Source: Armatimonadetes bacterium CG06_land_8_20_14_3_00_66_21
GTDB taxonomy: Bacteria; Armatimonadota; Abditibacteriia; CG2-30-66-41
Assembly (NCBI GenBank): GCA_002779825.1
Contig: PEVN01000250.1
Coordinates: forward strand, 1-41,761
Reading direction: 5' to 3'
Length of the DNA: 41,761 nt
In this document: in pieces, positions 8,881 through 17,961 of the stretch
How the letters are laid out: the number at the start of each line of letters is the position of its first letter
Numbering within the stretch: the stretch's first letter is position 1
Program-made: the position numbers and the translations under genes
Notes under the pieces: generated by a model
What the model was told of the DNA's origin: nothing
Database searches by the model: none
Seen by the model: the letters and a program-made list of their open reading frames with translations, nothing else

Positions 8881-8924
8881 CCGGTCAACAGGTTGCCGCC
8901 GTACCCGAAGGAGAACGCGATCTC

Positions 8925-9173
8925 ATGGACCCTGCAACCATGGCGATAGAGGACCTCGCTCGAGACCTGCTGTCGCTGCCTGTTCCTTCGCGGGCGTTCC
9001 TCGCGGAGAAACTCACCGAGAGCGTGGACTACTTCGTGAGCCCCTCAGTCGAGGCGGCGTGGCGCGCCGAGATCGGCAAACGCGTTCGCGACTACGAGGA
9101 CGGCGTGGCTGGCTCTGTCCCTTCCGAGGCGGCCTTTGCCGAAGCACGGAAGCGCGCCGATGAAGCCCGTTAG
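8925..9173 (+). CDS. Addiction-module antitoxin (TIGR02574-type)
   Basis: 82 residues from ATG 8925, with AAGGAG 10-11 bases upstream; the frame is open further upstream but lies across the promoter. The pattern is characteristic of the short 'putative addiction module component' family: an N-terminal LARDLLSLPVPSRAFLAEKL helix followed by VEAAWRAEIGKRVRDYEDG and a C-terminal EARKRAD. These proteins normally pair with a ParE-type toxin encoded immediately downstream, and here the toxin ATG overlaps the antitoxin end by 14 bases. Role: binding and neutralising that toxin. Because the toxin is broken, the antitoxin may now act alone, for instance against homologous toxins elsewhere in the genome (inference). 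Confidence 0.85.
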   Translation: MDPATMAIEDLARDLLSLPVPSRAFLAEKLTESVDYFVSPSVEAAWRAEIGKRVRDYEDGVAGSVPSEAAFAEARKRADEAR

Positions 9174-9453
9174 GCACCATACCGACGCACGTGAGGAGCT
9201 TGTCGAGTCTGCCGTCTTCTAGGAACGCCGACGGAAGGGCCTGGCACGCAAGTTCCTCGCCGCCGCGGAGGCGTGCGAGCGGACACTCCGATGTCACCCC
9301 GCGTTGGGCTCGCCGTCGGGCCACGAAACCCGGACGTGCAGGGTCAAGGGATTCCCTTTTGGGTTGGTCTACACGGAGTACGCCGACCATCTCCTGGTCG
9401 TCGCGGTCGTTCATTTCAGTCGCGAGCCACGATACTGACTGGAGCGGCTCTGA
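9160..9453 (+). pseudogene. ParE/RelE-family toxin disrupted by an amber codon
   Basis: Reading from ATG 9160 gives MKPVRHHTDAREELVESAVF, then TAG at 9220-9222, then ERRRKGLARKFLAAAEACER, FPFGLVYTEYADHLLVVAVV and HFSREPRY. The pattern is a full-length ParE toxin: HxxAREEL at the start, a usual YYE at the position of the stop, FPYGLVYR-like and VVAVxHxRRxPxYW strands. TAG thus replaces a Tyr codon (TAC or TAT). A second stop, TGA at 9436-9438, sits where the family has Trp; beyond it LERL and TGA (9451-9453) look like the original C-terminus. There is no frameshift, so the decay is recent. No functional toxin is expected without suppression or re-initiation. Confidence 0.85.
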
Positions 9454-9666
9454 AGTGCATGAGGCACAACCGTTGGAGCGCAGGGGGAGGGAGCGGACCA
9501 GTGGAGACTCCTTCTGGTGGTGGCGCGGAACCCACCGCACATGCAGGACACTGGGCGCAGCGCGCCCACCAGGGCCGAGGGCACACCGTTCGCCATCGCC
9601 AACTGCCGGTTGCGGGAACGTGCGCGCCGCCGTCCGTCCCCACTCCGCGTAAGTGAGGTCGCACCC

Positions 9667-10860
9667 GTGTCCTTCCACCTAACGAACCCACCCGACTTCG
9701 AGCAGCACAACGAGGAAGTCGCCCGCGTCTGGAAAGCGTACTACGAGGGCAACCCCTACCGCGTGCCGGTCAACATCGCCGGCAGCATCCGCAACCTGAT
9801 CCAGAACCCGGCGTTGAACGACACCGGCTGGACGTTTGCCGACTTCTTCACCAACCCACAGGCGCAGATCGACTGCCAGTTGGCCTACCAGAAGTGGGTC
9901 CGTTACCACCTGCTCTGCGACCGCGAGATGGGGCCGCCCAAGCAAAGATGGCAGCTCGCCATCGACTTTCAGAACTCCTACGACGCCGGCTGGTTCGGCT
10001 GCCCGCTGCACCTCGAGGGCAATGCCGTGCCCGACACGGTGGAGATTCTGAAGCAGGACAAGGGCAAGCTCTACAGCCTTTCGTGCCCCGACCCACTGCG
10101 CGGCGGGCTGTTGGGTCGCGCCATGGAGTTCTTCGACTACATGCACGAGCGCACGCCCGCCATGGAGTTCGACGGGCTACCCGTCCTGCCGCCGATCACC
10201 CTCCCCGGCGAAGGTATGGATGGTCCGCTCGACGCCGCCTACAAGCTGCGTGGGGCCGCCGAAGTGTGCCTGGACATGCTCGCCGATCCAGAGTACTACC
10301 ACGACCTGATGACGTTCATCACCGACTGCCTCATTGCGCGCATGAAAGCGATCCGCCAATGGCGCTGGGAGCGCCTCCCCGACTCGCCCGACAAAGGCCA
10401 GTTCCGCCGCCCCGGCTACGGCTTTGCCGACGACGCGGTGGTCCTGCTGTCGACGGCGCAGTATGAGGAGTTCGTCTTCCCTTACCACAAGCGCTTCGTC
10501 GACGAGTTCAGCGACGGCGGCCCTACCAGTTGTCACCTGTGCGGAGATGCCACCCGCCACTTCAAGTTCCTGCGCGACAACCTCAACGTCCGGAGCTTCG
10601 ACACCGGCTTCCCGGTCGACCACGGCTGGCTGCGCCGCGAACTCGGCCCTGACGTACAGATCAACGCCGGGCCGACCGTCATGACCCTCAAAGCCGGCCC
10701 CCCCGAAGCCATCCGCACAGCCGTCCGCGACGTCTGCCATTCCGGCATCATGGACGGCGGCAAGTTCGTGCTCATCGCGGCGAACAACCTGGCGCCCTGT
10801 ACGCCGGTGGAGCATGTCGGGGCGTTCTATGAGGCGGCGAAGGAGTGCGGGAGGTACTGA
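9667..10860 (+). CDS. Uroporphyrinogen decarboxylase family protein, probably MtaA-type methyltransferase
   Basis: 397 residues from GTG 9667, which has GAGGT at a good distance; the frame is open back to 9517 but that part shows no conserved sequence. The C-terminal half has the UroD-fold signature of corrinoid-linked methyltransferases: CHLCGDATRHFKFLRDNLNV (C289, H290 and C292), then FDTGFPVDHGWLRRELGPDV and INAGPTVM. H290-x-C292 corresponds to the HxC zinc site of MtaA-like enzymes; the third ligand could be C378 in LAPCTPVEH or C357. True haem-pathway UroD lacks this motif. Likely role: cytosolic methyl transfer between a corrinoid protein or methylated substrate and a thiol acceptor. 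It converges with the symporter operon, and a B12 importer lies 16 kb away. Confidence 0.8.
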   Translation: MSFHLTNPPDFEQHNEEVARVWKAYYEGNPYRVPVNIAGSIRNLIQNPALNDTGWTFADFFTNPQAQIDCQLAYQKWVRYHLLCDREMGPPKQRWQLAIDFQNSYDAGWFGCPLHLEGNAVPDTVEILKQDKGKLYSLSCPDPLRGGLLGRAMEFFDYMHERTPAMEFDGLPVLPPITLPGEGMDGPLDAAYKLRGAAEVCLDMLADPEYYHDLMTFITDCLIARMKAIRQWRWERLPDSPDKGQFRRPGYGFADDAVVLLSTAQYEEFVFPYHKRFVDEFSDGGPTSCHLCGDATRHFKFLRDNLNVRSFDTGFPVDHGWLRRELGPDVQINAGPTVMTLKAGPPEAIRTAVRDVCHSGIMDGGKFVLIAANNLAPCTPVEHVGAFYEAAKECGRY

Positions 10861-10871
10861 CGGATTCGGCA

Positions 10872-10902
10872 GCCTGGCGTCCCGAGGGTGGCGTCGCCAG
10901 GC
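10872..10902. terminator. Possible hairpin between convergent genes
   Basis: GCCTGGCG (10872-10879) pairs with CGCCAGGC (10895-10902) just after the methyltransferase stop and before the 3' end of the opposing small gene. There is no T-run on either side, so intrinsic termination is uncertain. Confidence 0.3.
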
Positions 10903-10932
10903 CGACAGGTCCCCCCTCGCTGGCGCTCACGA

Positions 10933-11118
10933 CTACGCTCCCGAACCGCTCCCAGCGCCTTCTGCCTCTTGGGCGACAACATGCCGCGCGCGCAGCGCGG
11001 CCAGCATGGCAACGAGGTCGTAGCCCCCGAAGATGATCACCAGCACCGACAGCGCCGCGAACACGCTGATGCCGACGTACCAGGTTGCCGTCCAGAGGGA
11101 TACCCAGAAGTGATGCAC
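10933..11118 (-). CDS. Small single-span membrane protein partnered with the symporter
   Basis: 61 residues from a GTG start at 11118; an AGGAGG Shine-Dalgarno lies inside the last codons of the upstream symporter gene, so the start is well supported. A short N-terminus (MHHFWVSLWTATW) leads into one transmembrane helix (about 12-35, VGISVFAALSVLVIIFGGYD) and a cytosolic Ala/Gly-rich tail. Tiny membrane proteins encoded directly next to SSS-family symporters are common and are thought to help assembly or transport. It begins 3 bases after the symporter stop, so it is translated from the same message. Confidence 0.75.
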   Translation of the reverse strand: MHHFWVSLWTATWYVGISVFAALSVLVIIFGGYDLVAMLAALRARHVVAQEAEGAGSGSGA

Positions 11119-11121
11119 GGG

Positions 11122-12651
11122 TCAGACCTCCTCCTTTGGTGGGTCCGGGAAGAGCAGTGAGAGCACGACCATGGCCACGCAGGCCAACACGGCGATGGTC
11201 AGCCCGACGATCTGTCCGGGCCATTCGACGCCCAGCACCTTCTGCACCGGGCTCAATCCCAGCAGTGTGGCAAACCCGCAGGTGAACGCGCCGTACGCGC
11301 CCGCTCGGCTGGCCCGCTTCCAGTAGATGCCGCCCACCAGCGTGGCGAACGCACCGGTGAAGTAGATGGCGCCGGTGATGGCCATGTAGTCCCACAGGCG
11401 CTCGCCCAATGGGTACCACAGCCCCCAGATCAGCAGGAACAGCGCGACGCAGCACATGATGATCCTGGCGATCACGATCCGGCTCCTCGACGAGAGCCGG
11501 TTGCCCATGAGCGGGGCGACCACGTCCTGGGTCAGCACGGCGCTCCAGGTGTGCAGATAGGTGTTGTAGGTTGACATCGCCGCGGCGAGCATCCCGGCGG
11601 TGAGCAGCCCGATCAGGCCGGAGGGGATGATGTTGCTCAGCGCAAGAGGCATCGCGCGGAGTTGCAGGCTGGAATCGACTTCGCCGTGCGCCGGCATGAA
11701 GATCTCGCGGAACTGGGGAGTCTGCCAGACGAACACCAGCGCGCAGATTCCCCAGAAGTAGGGGATCAGGAAGCGCACCAGAAACCCCACCGCGCCCCAG
11801 GTGTACGTCCGCCGGACCACCGTCTCACTCTCGGCGGAGGTGGCGCGCATCACCGAGGTCTGCCAGACGCACGCGCCAATGAACCCGAGGAATAGCATCC
11901 ACACCAGGTACAGCGGCCCGAGTCCGCTCTCCTTCATGAACGGGTTGAACCCCGCCTCTCCCTTGATCTGCTCGACGGCGTAAACCACGTTCGTCCAGCC
12001 GAAGTGCTGCATCAGCAGGACAGAAGTGAGCACCAACCCGATGGACATGACCACGTACTGCAGGTAGTCGGTGAACACCACGGAGATCATCCCGCCGATG
12101 CTGGTGTAGAGCAACACCAAGCAGACGATGATGGTCATGGCGAGCTTGAGGTGGAACTGGGAGGTCATCCCCATCACCGTGGTCACGAACAGGGAGTCTG
12201 CCTTCAGGAACATGCCCATGTTGAGAATGCCGGAAGCAGCGAGAATCACGCCGCCCATGATGCGGACGCCCCGGCTGAACCGACGCTCATAGAACTCCGG
12301 GATGGTCATGACGCCCATTCGCCGCAACGGAACAACGATGAACCCCGTCACTCCCACGATGAACCCCGCGACCGCCGACAGCACGGCGATGCTGAAGGCG
12401 GCGAACGCACTGGAGAACCCCATCTGCGCCGAGTACATCACCGTCACCAAGCCCAACTCGGCGGCGATCATGGAGGCGACGCCCAAGTAGGTGCGGACCG
12501 ACCGCCCGGCGACCACGTAGTCGTCCATGTCCTTGATGTATCGCATGGCCCACATGCCGGCCACTGTGGAGACAACGAGAAACAGCGCCACAATGGCCCA
12601 GTCGGACGCGCCGAAGTTGGTCGTCACCTGTAGAGGCGCCAGAGGATCCAT
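11122..12651 (-). CDS. Sodium:solute symporter (SSS family)
   Basis: 509 residues from ATG 12651 (MDPLAPLQV); the longer open frame adds 38 residues without hydrophobic character. The length and about 13 hydrophobic segments fit the family. Motifs include DDYVVAGRSVRTYLGVASMI, which corresponds to the 'F..GR....w...a' signature, and YTSIGGMISVVFTDYLQYVV, which resembles the conserved 'GG..av..tD..q' segment after TM5. It would import a sugar, sugar acid or similar compound with sodium; the substrate cannot be told. The gene for the small partner protein follows directly. No convincing Shine-Dalgarno sequence precedes the start, and the promoter is not clear. Confidence 0.9.
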   Translation of the reverse strand: MDPLAPLQVTTNFGASDWAIVALFLVVSTVAGMWAMRYIKDMDDYVVAGRSVRTYLGVASMIAAELGLVTVMYSAQMGFSSAFAAFSIAVLSAVAGFIVGVTGFIVVPLRRMGVMTIPEFYERRFSRGVRIMGGVILAASGILNMGMFLKADSLFVTTVMGMTSQFHLKLAMTIIVCLVLLYTSIGGMISVVFTDYLQYVVMSIGLVLTSVLLMQHFGWTNVVYAVEQIKGEAGFNPFMKESGLGPLYLVWMLFLGFIGACVWQTSVMRATSAESETVVRRTYTWGAVGFLVRFLIPYFWGICALVFVWQTPQFREIFMPAHGEVDSSLQLRAMPLALSNIIPSGLIGLLTAGMLAAAMSTYNTYLHTWSAVLTQDVVAPLMGNRLSSRSRIVIARIIMCCVALFLLIWGLWYPLGERLWDYMAITGAIYFTGAFATLVGGIYWKRASRAGAYGAFTCGFATLLGLSPVQKVLGVEWPGQIVGLTIAVLACVAMVVLSLLFPDPPKEEV

Positions 12652-12983
12652 TATGCGGTCACCATGTCGGGGCACAGATTGGGCGGACGCTTCTGCGAAT
12701 TCGTCGTGAGGGGGGGCATTCCTTCCTGCAGGGGTATGCCCAGATTGCGGCTGACAGGCTCTCATCCGGTCGCCTTACTTGACGGTGCGTCCCCCGTTCG
12801 CCACGGTGCCCCGTTGAGTTTGGGGCCAGCATACTGCGTGCTTCCGGGAGTGTCTGTCCGTGGAACTACTGTTTCTTTCTCCGCGGGCGCCCATTTTTCT
12901 GCGTGCTGCCGCCCTGCCCGAAGCGGCCCTGACAACAGCTCCGCGGCTTCCGGGCGCCCGGGTCGGCTACCGGCACGAGCGGC
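12652..12983. other. Intergenic stretch between divergent genes
   Basis: About 330 bases upstream of the symporter on one side and the decayed protease gene on the other. I see no gene, RNA or clear repeat. On the minus strand CAGACA-17-TATGCT near 12850-12820 is a weak promoter candidate for the symporter. Confidence 0.4.
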
Positions 12984-13012
12984 TTGCCCTGGTGCCTCCC
13001 GCGTGATAGACT
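12984..13012 (+). promoter_or_regulatory. Sigma70-type promoter for the protease-WD40 (pseudo)gene
   Basis: TTGCCC (12984-12989), a 17-base spacer, TAGACT (13007-13012). It lies about 135 bases before ATG 13147. It has the same TTGCCC/17-base layout as the promoter of the B12 importer at 26073. Confidence 0.5.
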
Positions 13013-13146
13013 GCGGGTGCAGTGTGGGCGTGCCCAGACCGATGGTGCCGAGGCGGCGCGCGTGTGCGGCCGGTCGCGGGGCGAGCAGCGCCAACCGGTC
13101 CCAGCGCCACGAAGGGAGTCCGCTTGGAAGCGAGAGAGGGAAGAAC

Positions 13147-15099
13147 ATGCACTTTGAGGGATCCCGAAACACCAAGCCGGCACTCTGTTGTTCTGCGCTC
13201 GTGGCACTGTCCACGCGCCTCTTCGGTCAGGCGGCCCCGGCCGCGGGAACCCGTCTGTAACTGGTATACCCGCGAAGGTTGGGAACACACCGAAGTCCCG
13301 GTGCGACTTCGGCTCCGTCTGGGAGAATACCCTCTGTCCTACGTCTGCTGCACGCCTGCCGGGGAAGTTCCGCGAACTTCCACTTCGGTGTGTTCCCAAC
13401 CTTCGCGGGTATAGCAGGCAAGAAGCAGTCGGTTGGGTCAGGGGTCGTGGTGGCTCCCAACGGGTACGTGCTGACCGGTGCCCACTTGGTGGCGCCGGCA
13501 GCGACCGTCGTCGTGGCCGTCGGCCGGGTGGAGCATGCGGCTGTCGTGGTCGCGATGGACGAGGAGCACGACCTCGCGCTGTTGAAGGTCGACAAGGCGG
13601 GGATGCCCTCGTTGACCGTTGGCTCACTGCCCGCGGAGCCGGCCGGCCAGCCGTTGGCGGCGTTCGGATACGTCCTCACGAATGACACGGCAGACCACTA
13701 CACGCACGCCGCCGCGCCGGGGGTCGAGGTTCGCCTCGCCTCTCGTAGTGCGACGGGCGAACTGACGCTGAACGCTCCGGTAAACGCCGGGTTCGCGGGC
13801 GCCGCCTTGGTGCTGGCCAACGGCGATCTCGTTGGGACCCTCGGCCGCGGCTGACTGCAACCCGGTCTCCGGCCGGCCCGAGGCTGGGACGCGAGCGTTG
13901 TCGCCAAGTTTGCCGAAGCGCACGGTGCAAAGCTCACCCCCGGCGGCGCCCCGCTGCAGATGAGCGCCACGGACCTCGGCGCCAGAGTGTCGCCCGCAAT
14001 CGGGGCGGTCATCATCGTGCCGAAAAACCCGGTGCCCGCCGGGGCCTGGGCTCCGCCGCTGCCCCGGAGCGACGGCTCCTTGACAAGCGGGGAGCCAGTC
14101 GCGGGGGCTCCCCGGTACTGGAATGCAACGGCCGTAGCGTGGTCGCCGGACGGCGCCACCCTTGCCGTGGCGCGCTACACCGGCACCTATCGGCCGTGCA
14201 TCTCGGAGATTCTGCTGATCGACAGCGCCACCCACGAGGTGCGACGCACGCTGACCGGCCACACCAACGGAGTCGACAAGCTCGCCTACTCACCCGATGG
14301 CCAGATGGTGGCGAGTCGCGATCTGACGGGGCACGTGTTCCTCTGGAAAGCAGACACCAGTGCTCTCTGGCAGAAGCTCCCCGGTGCCGCCGAGAGCATT
14401 GCGTTTTCGCCAGACAGCAGAGACATCGCTTGCCAGAATGGGGCGACCTCTAAGGCAAGCGTCTTCGAGGTCGCGACGGGCAAGCCCAAGTGCGAGGCAA
14501 CTCCCTACAGCGTGGGGGTCCGGGGCCTGGTGCGGGACGTAGCCTACTCGCCGCTACAGGGGCTGTTGCTAATGCCCGGCTGCGTCCACGACTCCAAGGG
14601 GGCCTACGGGAAGCCGAACACGACGGAGCGGAAGCTTCTATACCTCTTCGACCCGAACACGGGCGTGGCCGTGAACGCGCTTGTCCCGGAGATTGTCCCG
14701 ACCATGGACAACCGGAAGCACTGGGTCCGAGTGTCTCCCAACGAAACGCGCGTGGCGATCTACGGCGGCATCGTCGGGAAGCCGGTCGGTTGGCACATGT
14801 TCGGGGTGGACGGCACCCGCTTGCCGTACCTGTACTCGCTTCCAACCTGGGGCCGACACGACGTGGAGTTCTCGCAGGACGGTAGGCTCTTCGCCTACGG
14901 CCAAGGGGTAACTTCGTGGTTCGGAATCAGCTTCGCGTGTGCCGAGACCGGAAGCACAGTGTTCAGCCTCAAAGGGCAGCCGCACTTCCGCCTGTCGCCT
15001 GACCGACGCAAGCTCGCCCCGGTCAACATGGTGAATGGGGCGAGCATGGCTGGGTCGGGGGTGGCTCTGTGGGACCTCTCAGCACTCAAAGGCGAGTAG
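13147..15099 (+). pseudogene. Trypsin-like (pseudo)protease fused to WD40 repeats, broken by two stops and an element insertion
   Basis: One reading frame holds three parts of one protein. From ATG 13147 (AGGGAAG upstream) comes a signal peptide (LCCSALVALSTRLFGQAAPA), ended by TAA at 13258-13260. After the element at 13265-13413 comes a trypsin-like domain: VGSGVVVAPNGYVLTGAHLV with the catalytic His, and DEEHDLALLKVD with the Asp. The Ser loop reads GFAGAAL where active S1C enzymes have GNSGGPL, so the nucleophile is missing. TGA at 13852-13854 interrupts again. The frame then runs through AKFAEAHGAKLTPGGAPLQ into a WD40-type propeller (LTGHTNGVDKLAYSPDGQM, VFLWKAD) to the stop at 15097-15099. 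The part from ATG 13960 could still be made as a cytosolic WD40 fragment. Confidence 0.75.
13265..13413. mobile_element. Miniature inverted-repeat element in the protease-WD40 gene
   Basis: A perfect 32-bp inverted repeat: TATACCCGCGAAGGTTGGGA and onward (13265-13296) against its complement (13382-13413). TA at both edges (13265-13266 and 13412-13413) fits a TA target duplication, as produced by IS630/mariner-type transposases. Inside each arm lies a further hairpin: CCGAAGT/ACTTCGG at 13290-13296 and about 13305-13312, and GGAAGTT-CCGCG-AACTTCC near 13363-13381. It has no coding capacity for a transposase. The net insertion (147 bases) is a multiple of three. Confidence 0.75.
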
Positions 15100-15211
15100 A
15101 GCGCGAGAGACCTGCCTTGGGGGGCCGGATCGCGGGGCGCACGGCGGCCGGACTTTCGGCGAAGCCGGCTCCACTGGACAGGGACGCCCGGCTGCCCCGG
15201 CCGCTCGCCCT

Positions 15212-17908
15212 TCACCGCGACAGCTCACCCGGCGCGATCTTCGCGAGCTCCTCCAACGACAGCGCCCGGTCGTACAGCCGCACTTCGTCGAACTCCAACG
15301 GGCTGCAGGGGGCGTTGAGGTTGGCGTCGTTGCCGAGGAGGAGCGGTTGGGTGGAGCGGAAGAGCGAGTCGACTCTGGCGCTTGCCACCGGGCTGTCTAC
15401 GGCCAGTAGCTGTGCCGGGGTGATCGGGTCCGCCGCGGTCGAGGCGTACCAGGTCGTGCGCAGGTGGGCACCCGCGCGCTCGACGACCATGGCGACTTCG
15501 CGCCATTCGCCGACCGGAAGAGGCTCGGAACTCGTGGGCTTGGCGACGCTGAGGGCGCCGGTGCCCTCGGTGGAGAGCTGGCCGCCGAGACCGTAGGCGT
15601 TTGGGTCGCCTCCGTCGGGGGTGAGGTAGAGCGCGTAGGACCGCTCCTGTGGGTCGCGGAAGTGGCGCTTGTCCACCACGCTCAGGAAGCCCTTCGGGTT
15701 CTTCTCCACCCGCAGTCGCACCCAAATCGTGAGTTCCTCGGGCTGTTCGAGGTCGGCTGACGATACGGCGCGGAAGGCCGCGCCCCGCGTTGCCGGCACC
15801 CGGCCGAGGCCGCCCGCCGCCGTTGCCTGACCGAGCACGGTCAGTGCGTCCTTCTCGGCTCCGGCCGTTGCCTTGTCGGCAAGGGGGCCGCCTGCTGCGT
15901 CCTCGAAGTCCCACGCTGCCACCAAGTGCTCGGCTGGCGACCGGCGCTCTTTGGCCACCCGAGGGAAGGGGTTCTCCAAATAGTAGAGGTGGCCGTCCTC
16001 CGCGCCGACCAGCAAGTCGGGCTTGCCGTCCCGGTTCCAGTCCACTGTCGTGGGGCAGGTGCTGTGACCGGCAAGGACACGCATGTCCACCCGGCCTATG
16101 TTTCGGAAGACGTAGCCGCCCTCGGTGGACACGTTGCGGAAGAAGTCGATGTTCTGGCTGTTGGCGAGCAGGTCCAGCCGACCGTCGCGGTCCCAGTCGA
16201 CCAGCGCCAGCTTGCGGCGCCCGCTCGCGCCGGCTTTTCCGGTCGTGAGCCGCAGCGGCTTGCCGTCTTCACCCAAGAAGACTCGTTTGCCGGGAAGCAA
16301 TTGCAGGGCGCCATCGACTTGCCGGCGCTCGAAGAATGCGAGGTACCCTTCGTGGTCCAGCATCACCAAGTCGTTCAGCCCGTCGCGGTTGAGATCGAGC
16401 ACCACCGGGCTGGTCCGCCATTGGGTCACCACCTGCTTGCCTTTGGGGTTCCACCAGTTCCAGGCCGGTTTGGGCGGCGCGCCCTCCCACTCGACGTCGA
16501 CGGGCAGGGCGCCCTTCAGCGCGGGCGCCGTCCGCGTGCCGACGTTCTCGTACCAGAGCACTTCGCCCCAAATGGAGTTGAGCACAATGTCGAGCAGGCC
16601 GTCGCCGTTCCAGTCGGCGACGCAGGGAACCGTGTAGCCCCACTTGGCTTCGGCCGGTCCTTGGATGGAGCCGTTGTACCCGGCCTGAATACGGACAACC
16701 GCGCCGTCGGCCTTCAGACGCTGCGGGGCTGCCCACTTGGGCGGGTTCGCTCCGTCCAGGTTCTCGAGGAAGCTGAGGTACCCGGCCGTGTCGCCGCAAA
16801 CCAAGTCCTCATCGCCATCGCCGTCCCAGTCGGCGCTGCACGGCGTGCACAGGGCGCCGCACTTCACCAGGTCGGTCTGCTGCTGGAAGAACCGCGGCGG
16901 GAGGAAGTCGGGCATGCCGTCGACCCTCTTACCGGTGTTCACCAACAGCGCCACGCGCCCGTCTTCCTGGCCGACGACGAGGTCTACATCGCCGTCTTTG
17001 TCCCAGTCCAAGGCGACAGGCAGAATCATCTCCAGATCCATGGTGAGCGTCTGCCCGTCGTGCTGCAGGAAGCGACCACCGGCGTACCTGGGCGCAGTGC
17101 GCGTGCCGACGTTCTCGAAGTAGGTCAGTTTGTCCAGGAACTCACCGCAGACCAGGTCGAGGTCGCCATCGCCGTCCCAGTCGGCGAAGTTGGGGGTGGG
17201 CATCCCGAACACGTCCACCGGCTGGTCGCCCGCCTTGACTTGCACGGCGTCGCCGTACCTCGGCTGCTCGTCTGTCCCGAGGTTCCTCACGAAGTAGATG
17301 TAGCCGTGGAGCGGTCCGCGGGTCCACTTGCCCTGCGCGTCGAACGCATTGTCCCAGCCGTACTCGCGCCAGTCGCTGACGCCGATTGTCAGGTCTGTCA
17401 CGCCATCGCCGTCGTAGTCGCACAGCTTCCACTGGTTTGACCGGCCGGCGTAGAACGCTGGCTTGTAGGGAATCGGCTGCGGCTTCTCCAGCCCCGTCGC
17501 GCGGAAGTCCGGGTACCACCGACCGGGCGTCAGTACTTGCGTGGCGTCATCCAGGTACGAAACCTGCCCGTTCGACACAGCCGAGCCAAGCCGCACGCCC
17601 GGCCTGAACACCGGAAACTGGGCGTTGCCCTCAGTGTTCTCGAAGAAGTAGACGCCGTTGTACGGTTTGTCGCTGGTGACCACCACCAGGTCGTTATCGC
17701 CATCGCCATCGTAGTCCATCGGCAGTGGCTGCGCCCACAGCCCGACGCCGAGGTCGACTACAAGACCGGGGTTGTTGTACTTGAGGGGCTCGAAACCGGC
17801 GGCCGAACTGCTGGCAGATGAAGCCACCACAGCCGCCACTACGGCCAGCCCAATCGAGGGCGAGGCGCGAATGAGGCGGGGCAGGGCTGAGGCTCGGACT
17901 GGTTCCAT
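15212..17908 (-). CDS. Secreted FG-GAP/VCBS repeat protein with C-terminal LamG domain
   Basis: 898 residues from ATG 17908, chosen because it gives a signal peptide (IGLAVVAAVVASSASSSAAG); the open frame extends 172 codons upstream into the next gene. At least nine calcium-loop repeats of the form DxDxDGxxDL are visible: DYDGDGDNDL, DYDGDGVTDL, DWDGDGDLDL, DWDKDGDVDL, DWDGDGDEDL, DWNGDGLLDI, DLNRDGLNDL, DWDRDGRLDL and DWNRDGKPDL. Most are followed by a strand such as YFENVGT. Together they form an integrin-alpha-like propeller. The last 230 residues (LVAAWDFEDAAGG to EVRLYDRALSLEEL) are a LamG/ConA-like jelly roll. Likely an extracellular glycan-binding or adhesion protein. It starts 53 bases after the membrane operon and may be its last gene. 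Confidence 0.85.
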   Translation of the reverse strand: MEPVRASALPRLIRASPSIGLAVVAAVVASSASSSAAGFEPLKYNNPGLVVDLGVGLWAQPLPMDYDGDGDNDLVVVTSDKPYNGVYFFENTEGNAQFPVFRPGVRLGSAVSNGQVSYLDDATQVLTPGRWYPDFRATGLEKPQPIPYKPAFYAGRSNQWKLCDYDGDGVTDLTIGVSDWREYGWDNAFDAQGKWTRGPLHGYIYFVRNLGTDEQPRYGDAVQVKAGDQPVDVFGMPTPNFADWDGDGDLDLVCGEFLDKLTYFENVGTRTAPRYAGGRFLQHDGQTLTMDLEMILPVALDWDKDGDVDLVVGQEDGRVALLVNTGKRVDGMPDFLPPRFFQQQTDLVKCGALCTPCSADWDGDGDEDLVCGDTAGYLSFLENLDGANPPKWAAPQRLKADGAVVRIQAGYNGSIQGPAEAKWGYTVPCVADWNGDGLLDIVLNSIWGEVLWYENVGTRTAPALKGALPVDVEWEGAPPKPAWNWWNPKGKQVVTQWRTSPVVLDLNRDGLNDLVMLDHEGYLAFFERRQVDGALQLLPGKRVFLGEDGKPLRLTTGKAGASGRRKLALVDWDRDGRLDLLANSQNIDFFRNVSTEGGYVFRNIGRVDMRVLAGHSTCPTTVDWNRDGKPDLLVGAEDGHLYYLENPFPRVAKERRSPAEHLVAAWDFEDAAGGPLADKATAGAEKDALTVLGQATAAGGLGRVPATRGAAFRAVSSADLEQPEELTIWVRLRVEKNPKGFLSVVDKRHFRDPQERSYALYLTPDGGDPNAYGLGGQLSTEGTGALSVAKPTSSEPLPVGEWREVAMVVERAGAHLRTTWYASTAADPITPAQLLAVDSPVASARVDSLFRSTQPLLLGNDANLNAPCSPLEFDEVRLYDRALSLEELAKIAPGELSR

Positions 17909-17961
17909 GGCAAATCTCTGCTCGGGGCGCAGAGGCCCCCCTGCCCACTTCCACCGGCAAG

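Noticed and set aside
9220..9222. UAG in the ParE toxin as a pyrrolysine codon
   Set aside because: The family has Tyr here, one base away from TAG, and the same gene has a second nonsense codon at a conserved Trp. UroD/MtaA-type proteins nearby are not evidence for pyrrolysine use.
13852..13854. UGA in the protease-WD40 gene as a selenocysteine codon
   Set aside because: The context (GRG-UGA-LQPG) has no redox motif, a second stop of a different kind (TAA) and an element insertion also break the gene, and I see no GGU-loop hairpin at the right distance.
15800..17750. Repeated GAC/GGC-rich DNA in the FG-GAP gene as a tandem repeat array
   Set aside because: The periodicity is explained by the DxDxDGxxD calcium loops of the protein.
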